From positions 21,100,405-21,164,404 of the forward strand of contig NC_052664.1 of the NCBI RefSeq assembly GCF_016802725.1: a DNA stretch of 64,000 bases. The letters are read 5' to 3'. Position numbers and translations under genes: made by a program. This document shows, one piece after another, positions 25,430 through 37,889 of the stretch (positions are counted from its first letter, which is position 1; each line of letters begins with the position of its first letter). The DNA comes from Solenopsis invicta (Eukaryota; Arthropoda; Insecta; Hymenoptera; Formicidae). The notes below the pieces were generated by a model. It was not told where the DNA came from, ran no database searches, and saw only the letters and a list, made by a program, of their open reading frames with translations.

Positions 25430-28400
25430 CATGACTGATTTAAGATCTCAGTCGCGTAAATAACTATGCCAAAGAGACAAAAATAATCTGGCATTTGAAA
25501 GCGCTTCTACAAAGGCGCCAGATAAAACGCAATAGTTCAGAATTTTCCAATATTTGGATACGTGACCTGCGGCGAAACCGCGAACGTAGCTCTGTGCTTG
25601 ACGCCGTGTTATCGGCGTTGCACATGCAACGGTCCAACAACTATCCGCACGACAGGACTTCGTTTTCACAGACATTAAGGGGGTCTTTCCGTGGCCTCTC
25701 GAACTTTCGTCTGCGGATGAGAGACATGTGAACTTCCGTTATTGTCTCTAGTCTCTGCCCCGGTTTCCGGTTTCCTACATGATAAGCGTCGAACATGTCG
25801 CATGTTCCGGACACGTGACGCACGCGACGTCAGCTTTTAATGAGTTTCGATTAACCGACTGGCACGCAAACGCGTGTATTGCGTTAGCCTCATATTAACG
25901 TGATTTTAAATCCACTGTTGAATGCAATTCCCTCACATTACGAGAAAAATTGGAAGTTTAAAGCGAAATTGTGATAAATGCAATCGATAAATATAAAATT
26001 ATATCATTTCATAAATTTACTAAATCAAAAATAAATTTATAAAAACTCGATTGTATAAAATACTATAAAATATCAGTCTTACACATTCGCATAAGTTTTT
26101 ACATAATTTCTAAATATTAATTTTAATTGCCAAAAAATCTAATTGAATTTAATATTATATAATTGTAATGATAATGCAGGTATTTCAGTTTTTTGTACAC
26201 TTATGTCGTTTCTTTTCGTTAATCTTCTGACTAATTTTAATATTCTCCAATTTGAGATATTTGAAGGTATTCGATTTAATCTGTCCATGTTGATATCTCT
26301 GAAACTTTTTTCCATATCTTCGATAGTTCCTGAGATATCGACGTGAACAGATTAAATTGGACATTCTGTATATATTATTTCTCAGAAAAAATTATTTTAG
26401 TTCAATGTTATAAAGCAAGAAAAATATTGAAATACGAGTAAGTGAAAGACGAAAAGAATTATTTGGCGCGTATAAGCTCGTAAGCTTATTATTGTACATG
26501 CTATTATTGAATGCGTTTTATTTACGCTAAAATACAATGTCGGTTACTGCAGTTAGGAGATATTTATCATGCACAAATATGATTTATAATTTTGCAGCCA
26601 CATAAAAGCATTTTCTGTATTAAAACTTTTTCGGATAAACATATTTTTTTATACCAATTTTTTTCAATTGCATCTAGAACACACACATGGTTCTCTTCTC
26701 TCTGTTAGAAAAAAACTGAATACTACAATTCATCGTAATGTTGTTTTTTTTTACTATTATTTTATGATTTAAAAAGAAAATAACTTTAAATTGTTCTGTA
26801 AGAGTGTAAGACAAAGAGTATTGAACTATCATCACTAAAATGTGTACGTGTGTGTGTGTTGCCAAAATAAAAAATATTTCGGACCAACCAAATGGTAAAA
26901 TGTTCAAAAATTTAGTATCTCCCTTTTATTCGGAATTTATCACGTTTTCTGCATTTAAATGATAATATATTTAATACCATACATTTTTAAACTGTGTAAT
27001 GTGAAATTTATTGAAAATTATATAAATGTGTTTTAATTGCATATACATATATGAATAAAATGTATATATGTAATACATAGCTTTAAAATCTTAAAATTAA
27101 ATTCTTCTTGTGATTAAAAAAATAGTAATTTATGAAATTTTAGTAAAATAATAAATTTAAAGCTTATATATAATGTATAATCTAAAATAATTAAAATCGA
27201 AAAAATCGAGCCAACGATTGTTGCAGCAAAATCTTAGTGCTCAATAATATTTCTTATGTAATTTTAGATTATTTCTTATTAATTTTCCGAGTATTAGGAT
27301 TGTACTTTACGTGCTATAAACGATGGTTAATTATATGTTATATATTTTTCACGATTTTATCTCAATTATTTAACGCTTATATTATTAGAATACAAATAAA
27401 AATTGAGATTTAGAAAATGACTGATTGTTTTTGCATTTAGATCAAACATTATTGGATTTTTCTAATATCGTAAATTGTACCCAATTTACTGTCTTCTGGA
27501 ATGTATCAAGATTTCAAATGTTAAAAAGCAGATTTTAAGTATCTGTTTAGTATAATTCTTGTTATAAAAATCTGGTTGTTACTTCATTACTGAATAAAAA
27601 TTGAGTCATCAGTAGGCAGCATCAGAATTCCTGCCAACCATAGATTGCGATACACTACGGTAGCAGGGTGGAGTTTAATCATGTGATCATCTCCATTTAC
27701 TCATCATCTGCTGTATCGATCAGTAATAATCCTTACTGATGACTGATTCTGGTATCTCTCCAGTCCCCTTATGTAGCATTGTTGGACGTTTTTATTCACG
27801 AGTATAAAGCTACTCTGCGACATCTAGTAGCGAATGGGCCAGCTACATCGCCAGTTCAGTTTATGTATATCAGCGTCTGGGGAGTGCGGTGGAATGCAGA
27901 GGCGCTTGTGAAAGTACCGCTGCCACGTGTTCGCGATTCAGGCACGAGTTCATAGATTTTGCAAGACTCGATCCGCTCGTGTAAATATTTCATGAGTTCC
28001 TCTGATGTGCTGAATTATTGCATTTTTAGTGAAATATTTTAAGAAAGGACCAACTGCCAAAAGAAAAAAAAAACAAATCATGTATTCTCTTCACAAATAG
28101 GTTATGCAGCATGTGTCGCGAATTATAATACAATCAAAAAAGCATGCGAATTTTCGTGCAAAGTATAAAAAATTTAAAAAAAACGCAGTTATGTTATTCT
28201 TCTGTATTTTCACATATCGGTCTATATTCTCCTACTATTATTTGTTATTCTTCTGTTTTCAAAGACTTTAGAACAAAAGCCTCGAATAAATATTATTCTA
28301 CGTTATTTACTTATTTTTCGCAGAATTTATCTTTTTTGTTGCAATATGATTTTTGATGCATTTGGTCTGCCTTGTCTACATTTCTAGATTTGTTAATATT

Positions 28401-29580
28401 TAATTAAAAATAAAAAAAACTATTGAAATATATTTTTATCAGATTTGAGTGATATGCCATCCATATAGTATGTCATATTATGTATATCATGTATTTATTG
28501 TTACACATCAGTGATGTTTTTTTTTTTAGATAAGCTATTGAAAATAAATAATTTGTAAATCAGATTTTGCATGTGAAAGTAAAAACAAACCATACATATT
28601 CTTAATAGAAATCTGTCTAATATATACACCTGTTTATCTGTATTATTATCACTTTATGAATATAGCATTACAAAATCGTAAATATAACATGAAACACAAT
28701 CGAAAACTACTTAATTTATTGTGACATTATATGAACACAGAGACGTATTTTTTTATCTTAAAATGTGAGCGTTACTGACAATAAGTGTGACAACTCTCTG
28801 ACTTCTATACTATATTATATCAATAATCAAGTTTATTAGGAAATAGTTATTGATAGATTTCAAAATCGAAAAAAAAATTAGCGACACTTGAATTAGTAGC
28901 AATTTTAACCCAAACATACATATAACGTGTACTATAGTTTCTCAGTACTGACAGTGAATAATTGAATGCATTCTTAATAACGACAATGATGTTTAATAAA
29001 TTGTCGATAAAATTTCAATCTAAATTTCTACAAATTAGTACACTAAATAAAGATATAAGGAATTAGAAGACTTATTAAATAATTTTAAAGAAAAAAGCTT
29101 GCTATAGTTTGGAGTTTTAAGTTTGAGTTTTAATATTGATTTTTAAATAATATATCTTTAAAACACACACACACAACATAATATTCTACTTTAGCATTAT
29201 GAAACAAAATAATGAAAAAGTAACGAATCGTTATATTAATTGATAAATGATTGAAATGAGACTAAAATAATATGTAGAACGCATATTTTTGCTTAATATA
29301 CTTACATACATACGTGACAAGTATAAATCTAGAATTGAAAACGTTACTGTTAAAACTTAATGCACTACCGTTACTCGTTACAAAAAGTAACACCATATTG
29401 ATATTCAATTAATAAATAATGAAAAAATAATGATCTTTGTCTTTAATTAAATGTTACTTATTTTAACAAATAATTTGGTTATTTTACATATAACACATGT
29501 TGAAACATTATATAAACGTAGATTCTAATTTAATATTTATATAAGTACAACACGGATGTATATATATTATTTACATATTG
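25430..29580. other. CpG patches in a long AT-rich stretch up to the tRNA gene
   Basis: 25440-25920 and 27600-27990 are CpG-rich. The second holds an inverted CATCAGTA/TACTGATG pair (27608 and 27734) and a GACATCTAGTAGCG segment. 25930-27590 and 28000-29580 are AT-rich with only the small foldback at 26272. Nothing coding was recognised. Confidence 0.4.
26272..26378. mobile_element. Small foldback fragment with degenerate TACAGNNTGTCC end
   Basis: GATTTAATCTGTCCATGTTG-ATATCTCTG (26273 onward) is the imperfect complement of CTGAGATATCGACGTGAACA-GATTAAATTGG (about 26330-26359). The right side ends in GGACATTCTGTATA, the reverse complement of a degenerate TACAGGGTGTCC terminus. Confidence 0.5.
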
Positions 29581-29591
29581 AAAAAAAAAAA
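29581..29591 (-). terminator. RNA polymerase III terminator of tRNA-Asn
   Basis: Eleven consecutive A on the plus strand are a T11 run on the minus strand, starting 3 nt past the 3' end of the tRNA. Four or more T end pol III transcription, so this is the expected terminator. Confidence 0.85.
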
Positions 29592-29594
29592 TTA

Positions 29595-29611
29595 CGCCCC
29601 CGGGTGGGCTC

Positions 29612-29648
<37 letters not shown>

Positions 29649-29668
29649 GCCGATTGCGCCACGGAGGC
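29595..29668 (-). tRNA. tRNA-Asn (anticodon GTT), intronless
   Basis: A complete cloverleaf reads on the minus strand. The 7-bp acceptor stem pairs 29662-29668 with 29596-29602 (one G-T pair), with discriminator G at 29595. The D-arm contains the A-box TGGCGCAATCGG. The anticodon stem TTCGG/CCGAA closes a loop CTGTTAA with anticodon GTT at 29634-29632. The T-arm is GGTGG/CCACC around TTCGAGC and supplies the B-box. The 74-nt length, G discriminator and GTT anticodon all fit a eukaryotic cytosolic tRNA for asparagine. CCA is not encoded, as expected for a nuclear gene. No intron interrupts the anticodon loop. It stands alone, within AT-rich DNA with no other RNA gene nearby. Confidence 0.96.
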
Positions 29669-30614
29669 TCGTTGAGTTTGCTATCTTACATATTATATAT
29701 GAGTATGAGTACGAATAAATTTATTTAATTATTACAGTTTAGAAATATATAATTATAATTAATTATAAAATAAATATATTGTTTCAATAAACACATCTAA
29801 GAAATATTAAATAAATTTTTGCTTTATTATATATTATAGCAGAGCAGATGTTGCAAATTATTTGAATTTCTGAGACAAAAGATAATTACATTACAATTTG
29901 TATAATTGATTTTTTTAATTGTATTTAATTTTTTTGTTGCCTTATTTGATATTGATTACGAGTTTACAATTGTCCTATTTTTTAAATAATTTAGTCTATT
30001 ATGTAAATAATTTTAAATAATAAGTCTGAAAATAAATATGCTTGCTAAATTGCATCACGAATATATCGCTCGATCACTTTGACGCATTTGTAACAAGAAA
30101 AATAGCGTGTTTCCGAAACTACCATTATCCATTGCGTGTCGGCTCGCGATGAGAAACAGAAAATCGAGTGCTTCTTTCATCGTCGGACAACAGCATGCAG
30201 CTGAAAATGTACAAAATTGACATGCAATAACTCAAGCCTACTTATATCGCAAAAATAAATGCGATAAACAGGCCGGCTTGACCTGTGAATGAAATCAAAA
30301 TGTGCGAAATCGGAAAATCGCGAAACGTTGTTTGTCCGTACAGTTTTACTGACAATGTTTGTATTGAGCATTGAAACCGATGTACTTTCAGCGAATTTCA
30401 ATTTTGATATTGTAGACACGCGAAATGGCTTTGTGTTTATTCGTGGCGATGAAAATAGGATAGTTTCAAATTTATTTATTTATTTATTTTTTTTTTTTTT
30501 TTTGTATCGATAAAATGTCGGAAATATATGTATATATGTGCATACATGTATATGGATTTGTGAAACATCCATACTTATTTTGATTAGACATTTATATTGA
30601 TTCGGGATACATGG

Positions 30615-30807
30615 GAAAAATAATTATGTTGAATTATTTAAAGAATTCTATCAGATGTTTAATTTGCTAAAATGTCAAAACTTTGCAGCAACATTATCAT
30701 GCTTGATCGTTTTACATAATTATTTTAATGGTTCAACATAAAATTACTTTCTAATCTATATCTAGATAAATTTTTAGATCCTGCAGTAAAATTATTTCTT
30801 CCGTGTG
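30615..30807. mobile_element. Foldback MITE-like repeat, family A copy 3
   Basis: In the orientation of copy 2, it shares AAAATGTCAAAACTTTGCAG, the CATAATTATTTTAATGGTTC segment, a TATATCTAGATAAATTTTTA arm and a TTTCTTCCGTGTG end. The left arm is shorter and more decayed than in copies 2 and 5. Confidence 0.65.
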
Positions 30808-33800
30808 TATTATAATCTGATAAAAATAGGTGTGCATATCCTAATATTTTTTTTATATAAAAATTTTCTATAATGTTTTGTCCGACAGAATATTATTCTA
30901 TGCGCTTCGAATGCGTCTCAGTCATCGAACGTGTTAAATATTATGGTAGATTGAACTTGCCGAAATCGTACTAGTTTCATTAGTAGAGAATAGAGGTTTT
31001 TCATGAAGTTTTACTAAGGAAAAATCAATTCTAAACTTGTCGAAGAAGATGAGATTTTTGTAAACGCATATAATTGGTAGCCATCAATATTTAGCTACGA
31101 ATTCGAACTCGTCACAACTTCAATATTTACATCCAAATAAAAATTATGGTTGATATCGGTAGACTGAATCTCGCTCTTTACGTCGAGATTCACAGTAACA
31201 TTAAAATGCAACGAATGCAAACATCCGCGGTAGAAGCCGAGTCGAGAGTGACTCGGATGAAATAATATTCATGAAAATATTTTTGCCCGCATAACTTGGA
31301 TCCATGATCCTCAAAACCAAATAATACGTATTCAAGTATACAGAAATACGAGTTTGACGTGCGATCGGACGATAATAAAAATAGAGACAAGGCTCTCATC
31401 AGTTTTGCATACGGGTTCAAAAATTCTGAATGCACTGCTAGCTTAATCTCTCTCCGGCAGTTTCTACATTGCGGATTATATATTTGTCGTATAAAATATT
31501 TTAGAGGCCCAAAGCTTTTATTATTAATATTTTGGTGCAAAAAGTTTCGTAAAAAATATAGAAATTGAAGAAACAGTTGTCTCTTAGACGAGAATATAAA
31601 TTTCGAACTTTGAAGATAAATCCGTAAATTAGATGAGAAAGAGACGAAGCCTTAAAAGTCTCGTTAAAACTTTTCACATAGACGATTCATGCGAACATTG
31701 AGGTTCATTATAGTGACGGATAGTACATACTTTAGATTCTTTCGATTAGACTACCTTCTCCGAGGTTAAGCTTGTACCTGACCGCACATTATTTATATAC
31801 ATGTACGTACAACAGGCTCTTGAGCTTCCCGTCAATTTGCGTCGTTGGCACTGGCTTATATCACGAGCCGTTTACGATCATTTATCGGCGCCGACGTCGA
31901 CGTGGAACTTAAGGCACTTAGGGCAAATCGTGATCTACGAGCGAGCCAAGAGGGGCACGGCTCCGAGGGAGCGGCTCAACTTGCCTCAAGACACCCCGAG
32001 ATAGCCCCCGTTCGAAGTGCCGTCACTAATTAAGAAATACTTCCCTTGACGCTTACCCTAACGGCTCGGACACGCCTGATTCTGACCCACACTTTCTCGC
32101 AAGGCGCCGATCAGCGCCAACGTTTATCTACTTATCATTATCGGAAGAGAAAATCGAAACTGTTCGCATTTTTCAATGTCTCAACGTAACGAGAGCAGCC
32201 CGATTCCACTATCCACTACACTAAATAAAATAACGAAAATAACTTTTTTTTTTATAAACGATTTTATAGCATTTTATAGCACACACAGCATTCCATCGAA
32301 TACAGTTTTACAATAATAATTCTATAACAGTAAAGATTAATTTATATAAATCGTAAATCTCCGATTTTTTTAAAAGGCTTTTAAACTATTATTTTTGCTT
32401 TTACATGTAATTTAATGATACTTCTTCATATCAACAGTATTGATTGAAACAATAACAGTATCATAACAGCCTATCAAAAAGGGGAGTCTGTATCATTTTA
32501 CATTTTGCAACTTCAATTGTTTGTGAATTGTGAATTCAACTGGCGTCATAAAAAAGTTTTGTTGGATTAGATATCTTGATCTCTCATTCTTTTAACAGTG
32601 CACTCTCGCGTTGAAACGATTTGCACGACTTTCACGAACTCATATCCTACTCGAACCGTATCTTGGGTCTAAGTTGGACTTCGAATTAAAATCTAAAAGT
32701 TAAATGTAAGACGACAGATCAAATTTACCGAGCAATCGCTCCTTTATATGCGCATCGAATATATATTTTCGAGCAAACACGAGCCCATGAAAGTTGGATT
32801 AAAACGTTCTCGAAAAGTGATCCAAATTGCCATCCGAAAACTTCATAAAATTTAAACAGCGACGATTCTTCTTCATAAAATTAGTGCGAATGAAATCGTC
32901 GAGATAAATATCGTTACAAACTCTTCACACGAATTTAAGTTATCTGCAAGAATAGAAATTTAAAGAATTGAAGGATTAGGTCCCTAGCGAATTGAAAAAA
33001 AAAGAGGTACTTTTCAACCTGTAAAATTTTTATTTATTAGCAAAACAGGCGCTACACAGCTTTTGTAATTTACAAATTACAAATTTACTCGATACATACA
33101 TTAACCCTTGACACACATAATTGTCCAAATCTGTCAAAATCTCAACAATGACAGTAGCACACGAAGTAAGCATATTGGGAGAATCAATTAGCATTACGGA
33201 AAAGCGTCAATAATAAATTTCGAGAGATGCGCGACTATTGATTTAACATGGACTTTTTTCAGATATATATAGCAGGAAAGAGATAGAGAAATACTGTGTT
33301 TCTTCAGTGAAAATGTGTATTTCTATTAAAAAAAACACAAGTTGCAAAATTCAAATAATTAATAAATAATAACAGCTGAACAAATGCGCATATCGCAGTC
33401 ACGATTCAGCTTTTATAAATTATCGGAAATTTTTTTTTTATAATTTGTCATTTTTGGATCAGAAAAATTTTTAAAAACTTTATTTTACACGAAACTACAT
33501 ATATTTGAATTTGAAAATTGCGTTTCTCCGAAAAATTTCTTTCTTCTTTTGGTTGCAATTTAAGAAAAAAATTAAAAATTGGAGAAATTCTCCGTGATTT
33601 GATGTTGAATGTTATTAAAAATATTACTTCCAAATTTCAAATTAATCAGATAAATCACATTTTAATTATCGTGGTTACTGCTTTGACAAATGTTTTCATA
33701 AAAATGTATTCAAAGTTTAACAACATTTTTTTATTGTAAATTTGTATTTTATTTTTTTAATCAAGTATACATATTTTCAAAATAAAAACGTTATATATCT

Positions 33801-35050
33801 ATCCTTTTAAACAAGTTTTACATGTTGTTGAAAAATACCTTGTTTTTTATTCGTTAGAGCTGTATGACTCTTTAACATGATTTTTAATATTTTTATTATA
33901 TTTAATACAATTTTTGCAATTAGTTTTATTTTACGCTATTATTGTGTATTTTATTTTCATTACAATAATTATAAATAATTAGGGAGCTGGAAGAAGCTGC
34001 GTTCGCTTTAATATCGACGTTTTGCACGGTTGTATTCAGTAAGTATATCGAAACTCGATCGCACTTATGTCGCATAATACATATTGGCGCTGCTTATCGG
34101 AAGCGTTTGAAATCGCGTTACGTAATCAAAATTGTGTCATCATGTCGAGAGCCGCGGCGTACTGGGGTACGATGACGTTTAATTGGACGGTATTTGCTGA
34201 ACGCATGTAATCACCTGTTGCACGCAGGATGCGCCCCGTTAACGTTGGCGCGCTAAAATAAATTCCCGTCGGATATTTCTAAACGGAATCGGCATTCACC
34301 CCACAAAGCGCAGGGAGGTCTTTCCGGACAATTTAGGGCTTTCGCCAGCCACTGCGATCCTTACGAGTAACTGACCAGAATTTAATGTCTCGCGGATTCT
34401 GATTAAGGCAGAAATAACTTTTTACTGTTTATTATTTATTGCTATTATATAGAGATTTGCAATAAAATATTTATATAAATTAAATAATAATAGCAATTAT
34501 GAAGTGTGACAACGTATTCCTTAACGTATTTGCATGCTTCTCGTAACGTTGATGAAATAAATTTATTAATAAATTCTTTTAAGTGGGATGTATGCATTTT
34601 ATCCAGGTTGTTTGATATTTTTTCTATTACATGTAATATATCATAAAATAATATTTTGTATTTATATTTAAATATTACGTCCAAGTAGTTATTACATTAG
34701 GAGAACATTATTTGGATTACATTTATATTTAATAATAACAAATTTATACTCTTACAAATGTGTCACATGATATATATGTTATAAATATGTTATATATATG
34801 TTATAAATAAAATTATTAGTCTCTACAACGTGGGGTACACGTGCGGTCTAAACGGAACGTTACCGAAAATCGATTTGGCCGGGAGCATGATAAATTTCTT
34901 GCAGTCGAGCATCTCCACAATAACAGCGATCATAAATGTAACACAAGGCTCTCAATCCTAGCCCCTTAAACATTGCCTTACCCTTGAACGGTTAAATCTT
35001 TTCCGTTCGTCCGGGGCGATGTCTTATTGGGTCACGGGGTATGCGTGTGC

Positions 35051-35080
35051 ATGTCCTTCGAATTCTGTCCTTCGAATTCC
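35051..35080. repeat. Tandem pair of TGTCCTTCGAATTC
   Basis: Two adjacent 14-bp copies, each with an AATTC palindrome core, in a CpG-rich patch. Confidence 0.8.
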
Positions 35081-35887
35081 AGAACACGCCGGAATGACGA
35101 AGGGAAGCCCGAGAATACGTTGGTAGTGTCGATGACGGTCGACATATTGGGATTTTCATTTGAACAGTAGGACGTCGTGGAATGTGACGCGGGTCGAAAG
35201 TCCAGGAATGAAATAATCCTCGCGAAATGGGTGACCTTATATCCTTTACATGGCTTTACACGCGAAAGAGAGAGAAATATAGCTGTCAATTTATCTGACA
35301 CTTGTAGTTTTTCTCAAGCAAAAATAGACGTTCGTTGTGTATTAAATGTGTGAGCATTCTTGTATTTTTATACTGATTAACAAATAAAACGAAAAGATAT
35401 ATTCGTCTCCAGAAAATGAACACACACCTGTGATTGAATTATATTTTGGATTGAGTTTATTTCCTTTTTTTCTTCGCTTAATTCAAGAATTGCTCTAACA
35501 GAGATAGAAAATTACGACTAAAGTGGAAAATATATTTAAAAAAAAAAAAAAGAAATGAATATGATAGCAGCTCATACAACAGTACGAGTTGCTAAAGCAA
35601 ACTTGTAAATAGGATGAAAATTAACCGAGCAAATAAGATCAAATATTATATATTGACAAGACGAAACTAGAAAAAGATCTAAAAATATATACATGTAACT
35701 ATGATTTAAACTTTATATTGTGACATATAATGTATATTTTTCAATAAAATTATAGAAAATGTATTCGTTGTGTACCAAATTGCTTCACAGATATATTACG
35801 TGAATAATCAAAATAACGCTAATGGAAAAACAATCTCAACCTCTTATCTAAGAAGCTGTTTTTAAATATCCCTTATTTTTAAAGAAA

Positions 35888-36196
35888 CTCTGTAAATCTG
35901 AATCAGTGGATATTCACTGATTACCAGTGGCATACTTGGCACTGATGAATCAGTGATTTTTTAAATCTAAAAGTCAATGAAAGTTACTGGTAATCATTGA
36001 AAAGTTCTTATTGATCAATGAATTAATAAATGCACTCGTAAATACTAATAAATACGCAATAGTCATTAATAAATACACCATAAATTCATTGATTTTTCAA
36101 TTCAGATAATCACTGATTATCACTGGCATACTTGACACTAATGATCAGAAGTATTAACTGATAATCAGTGATTATCCACTGATTCAGATTTAGAGA
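35888..36196. mobile_element. MITE-like element with terminal and subterminal repeats, about 310 bp
   Basis: The left end CTCTGTAAATCTGAATCAGT-GGATA is matched in reverse complement by the right end ending AGATTTAGAGAG. Inside each end is a GATTA(C/T)CA(C/G)TGG-CATACTTG(G/A)CACT segment, here in direct orientation, plus several ATCA-CTGATT motifs. No coding frame. Confidence 0.75.
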
Positions 36197-36209
36197 GAAG
36201 GTTTCTCAC

Positions 36210-36960
36210 ACGACGTCTTAGCACGAATCAAAATATTCCATTTGATTACAGTATATTGGAATAATCTTTATATCGTGCGAAGACGTAATAGAAAAACACT
36301 ATCCGAGTCTACCGAAAAATGTTTTTGGGGCAGAGCGCCTTCAATGGAACCGGAATCGGTTTTTCCTCAAGGGGTTGCTCCCTTGATAACGCATATTTCT
36401 CACGCGATATCGATATTTCTGCGAGAGCCGGCTAGCGTGTGGTACGGCGAACGTGTATTTTCCGTGGCAACTGTTGAGAATAATCCGATCGATCGCGAGA
36501 GCGGCATTTAATTATCACTAAGGGGATTGTCGGGCCGCTTCGAGTTGTCGGATTATCGCGCGTACTGAAGTCGCCCGAAGCAAATTAACTCCGTGCCTTG
36601 ATTTCATGCAATCATCCGTGGCCGAGAACCGAGAGCTGTGCACGAACCGCCGATTAGAACGCTTGTGTATGCGCAATTGCATCGGTCGCGAAACGAACGC
36701 CCGCACACGGAATGCAACGACCTATCGATCGAATGCGAGTCGCTTCGAGTCTCGCGGTTCGCCGCCGAGGGGCGAGCGACCAATTTCGGGGCACGAATTA
36801 TCCCGATAGGAACTTTGTGTAACGCGTATACGTTGTTATTACCGCGATAATTGGATCGGTCGGTTTGCCGATACGGCATTGAACTTTGGTCGAGAAAGCC
36901 AAAATATCTAGGCCACTTTGCAGCTTGCTTTGGTAGAAAAAACACGTACGCGCACGAAAG
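36210..36960. promoter_or_regulatory. CpG-rich patch, possible cis-regulatory DNA
   Basis: Dense CpG and six short overlapping frames on both strands, none with a recognised domain. Composition contrasts sharply with the AT-rich repeats on both sides. A regulatory role is inference. Confidence 0.3.
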
Positions 36961-36965
36961 TTTAT

Positions 36966-37480
36966 AATTATTAGCTGGAAAATCAAAATATTAGAAAAAT
37001 ATTATAGTTACACAAATTAGAGATTTTACAGGAGTGTTTTTTGATGTGATTGAAATACCTACATAAAGTTTGCAAACATATGGATAATATTTTTCAATAA
37101 AAATTAATTAAATATACAATTATTAGCTGGAAAGTTAAAATACTAGAAAAAAAAATTGTAGTTAAAACAAATAGAAAAATTATAGTTAGTGCAAATTAGA
37201 ATCTTTAAAGAATATTTTTTTAATACAATTAAAATATCTATACAGGGTGAATTTTAATTCCTGTGTCAACGTTTTACAACGTAAGAGATGACTTACCAAC
37301 TGCAACTGTAAGATTCACTCTGCATGAGTGTATGTGTATTCACACATACAGAGTGAATTTTACAGTTGTAGTCAGTAAGTCGTTTTTATGGTAAAACGTT
37401 GACACAGGAATTAAAACTCACTTTGTATATAAAGTATGCAAGCACATGTGAACATTTTTTTAAATAAAAATTAATTAAAG
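36966..37480. repeat. Local tandem duplication (unit 1 36966-37117, unit 2 37118-37480)
   Basis: Both units begin AATTATTAGCTGGAAA and end AATAAAAATTAATTAAA. Between them they share ATTAGAAAAA, TATAGTTA, CAAATTAGA, a T-run and TAAAGT-TGCAA-CA-ATG in order. Unit 2 is longer because it holds a small internal duplication near 37145-37195 and a 187-bp foldback element. Confidence 0.75.
37241..37427. mobile_element. Near-complete hairpin MITE inserted in the second duplicate, TA flanked
   Basis: The element is almost one long palindrome with arms of about 92 bp. The left arm has CAGGGTGAATTTTAATTCCT, GTGTCAACGTTTTAC and AACTGTAAGATTCACTCTG; the right arm carries the complement of all three. TA lies directly outside each end (37239-37240 and 37428-37429), as in Tc1/mariner-type insertion. 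Unit 1 of the surrounding duplication reads CCTACATAAAG where this element interrupts CTA...TATAAAG, so the empty site is visible in the same window. Confidence 0.8.
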
Positions 37481-37617
37481 CTCTAAATTATACATAGAAT
37501 TGTATAAAAAACTTTCGTGTAATTTAATATAACTTTACAAGCTTTCTATTAAATATTATCTATTAAATTCTATTTTATTGTTAGACGATCTATAATATAA
37601 TTCACATACGTTCCCGT

Positions 37618-37737
37618 GTACCGGGAGAAAAAATTTCTAAATTTTAATAAATATTTATTTGAATAGTGATAATAAAATATTTACTTACATTATTTGAATA
37701 AATTTTTATTAAATTTAGTAATTTTCCTCTCACATTC
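37618..37737. mobile_element. Foldback MITE-like repeat, family B copy 3 (internally deleted)
   Basis: The left arm GGGAGAAAAAATTTCTAAAT and the right arm ending TAATTTTCCTCTCACATT are those of family B, but only about 120 bp remain, so the centre is missing. It lies just downstream of the tandem duplication at 36966-37480. Confidence 0.65.
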
Positions 37738-37889
37738 ATGTAAAAAAATTCAATTTGTTTTATTTCTAATTTTATACACCATTTAATTGCGTATGTACTT
37801 TAATATTTTATAATATGTTCTATTCTGATTGTTTTGACATGTTTTTATATATAACGCGGGGCACAAAATTATAAATAGAATTCTGACGG

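Larger units (their letters stand above)
29669..35887. other. Noncoding DNA right of the tRNA gene
   Basis: AT-rich with CpG-rich patches at 30060-30440, 31740-32220, 33980-34400 and 34810-35290, and family A copy 3. Frames at 31801-32033 are open in two overlapping plus-strand phases and show no domain. A CPG-rich segment at 33983-34038 has weak exon-like borders (see findings). Confidence 0.4.

Noticed and set aside
27600..27960. Possible insulator-like or SINE-like patch with GACATCTAGTAGCG
   Set aside because: Only partial resemblance to known insulator motifs and no pol III A and B boxes in the right spacing.
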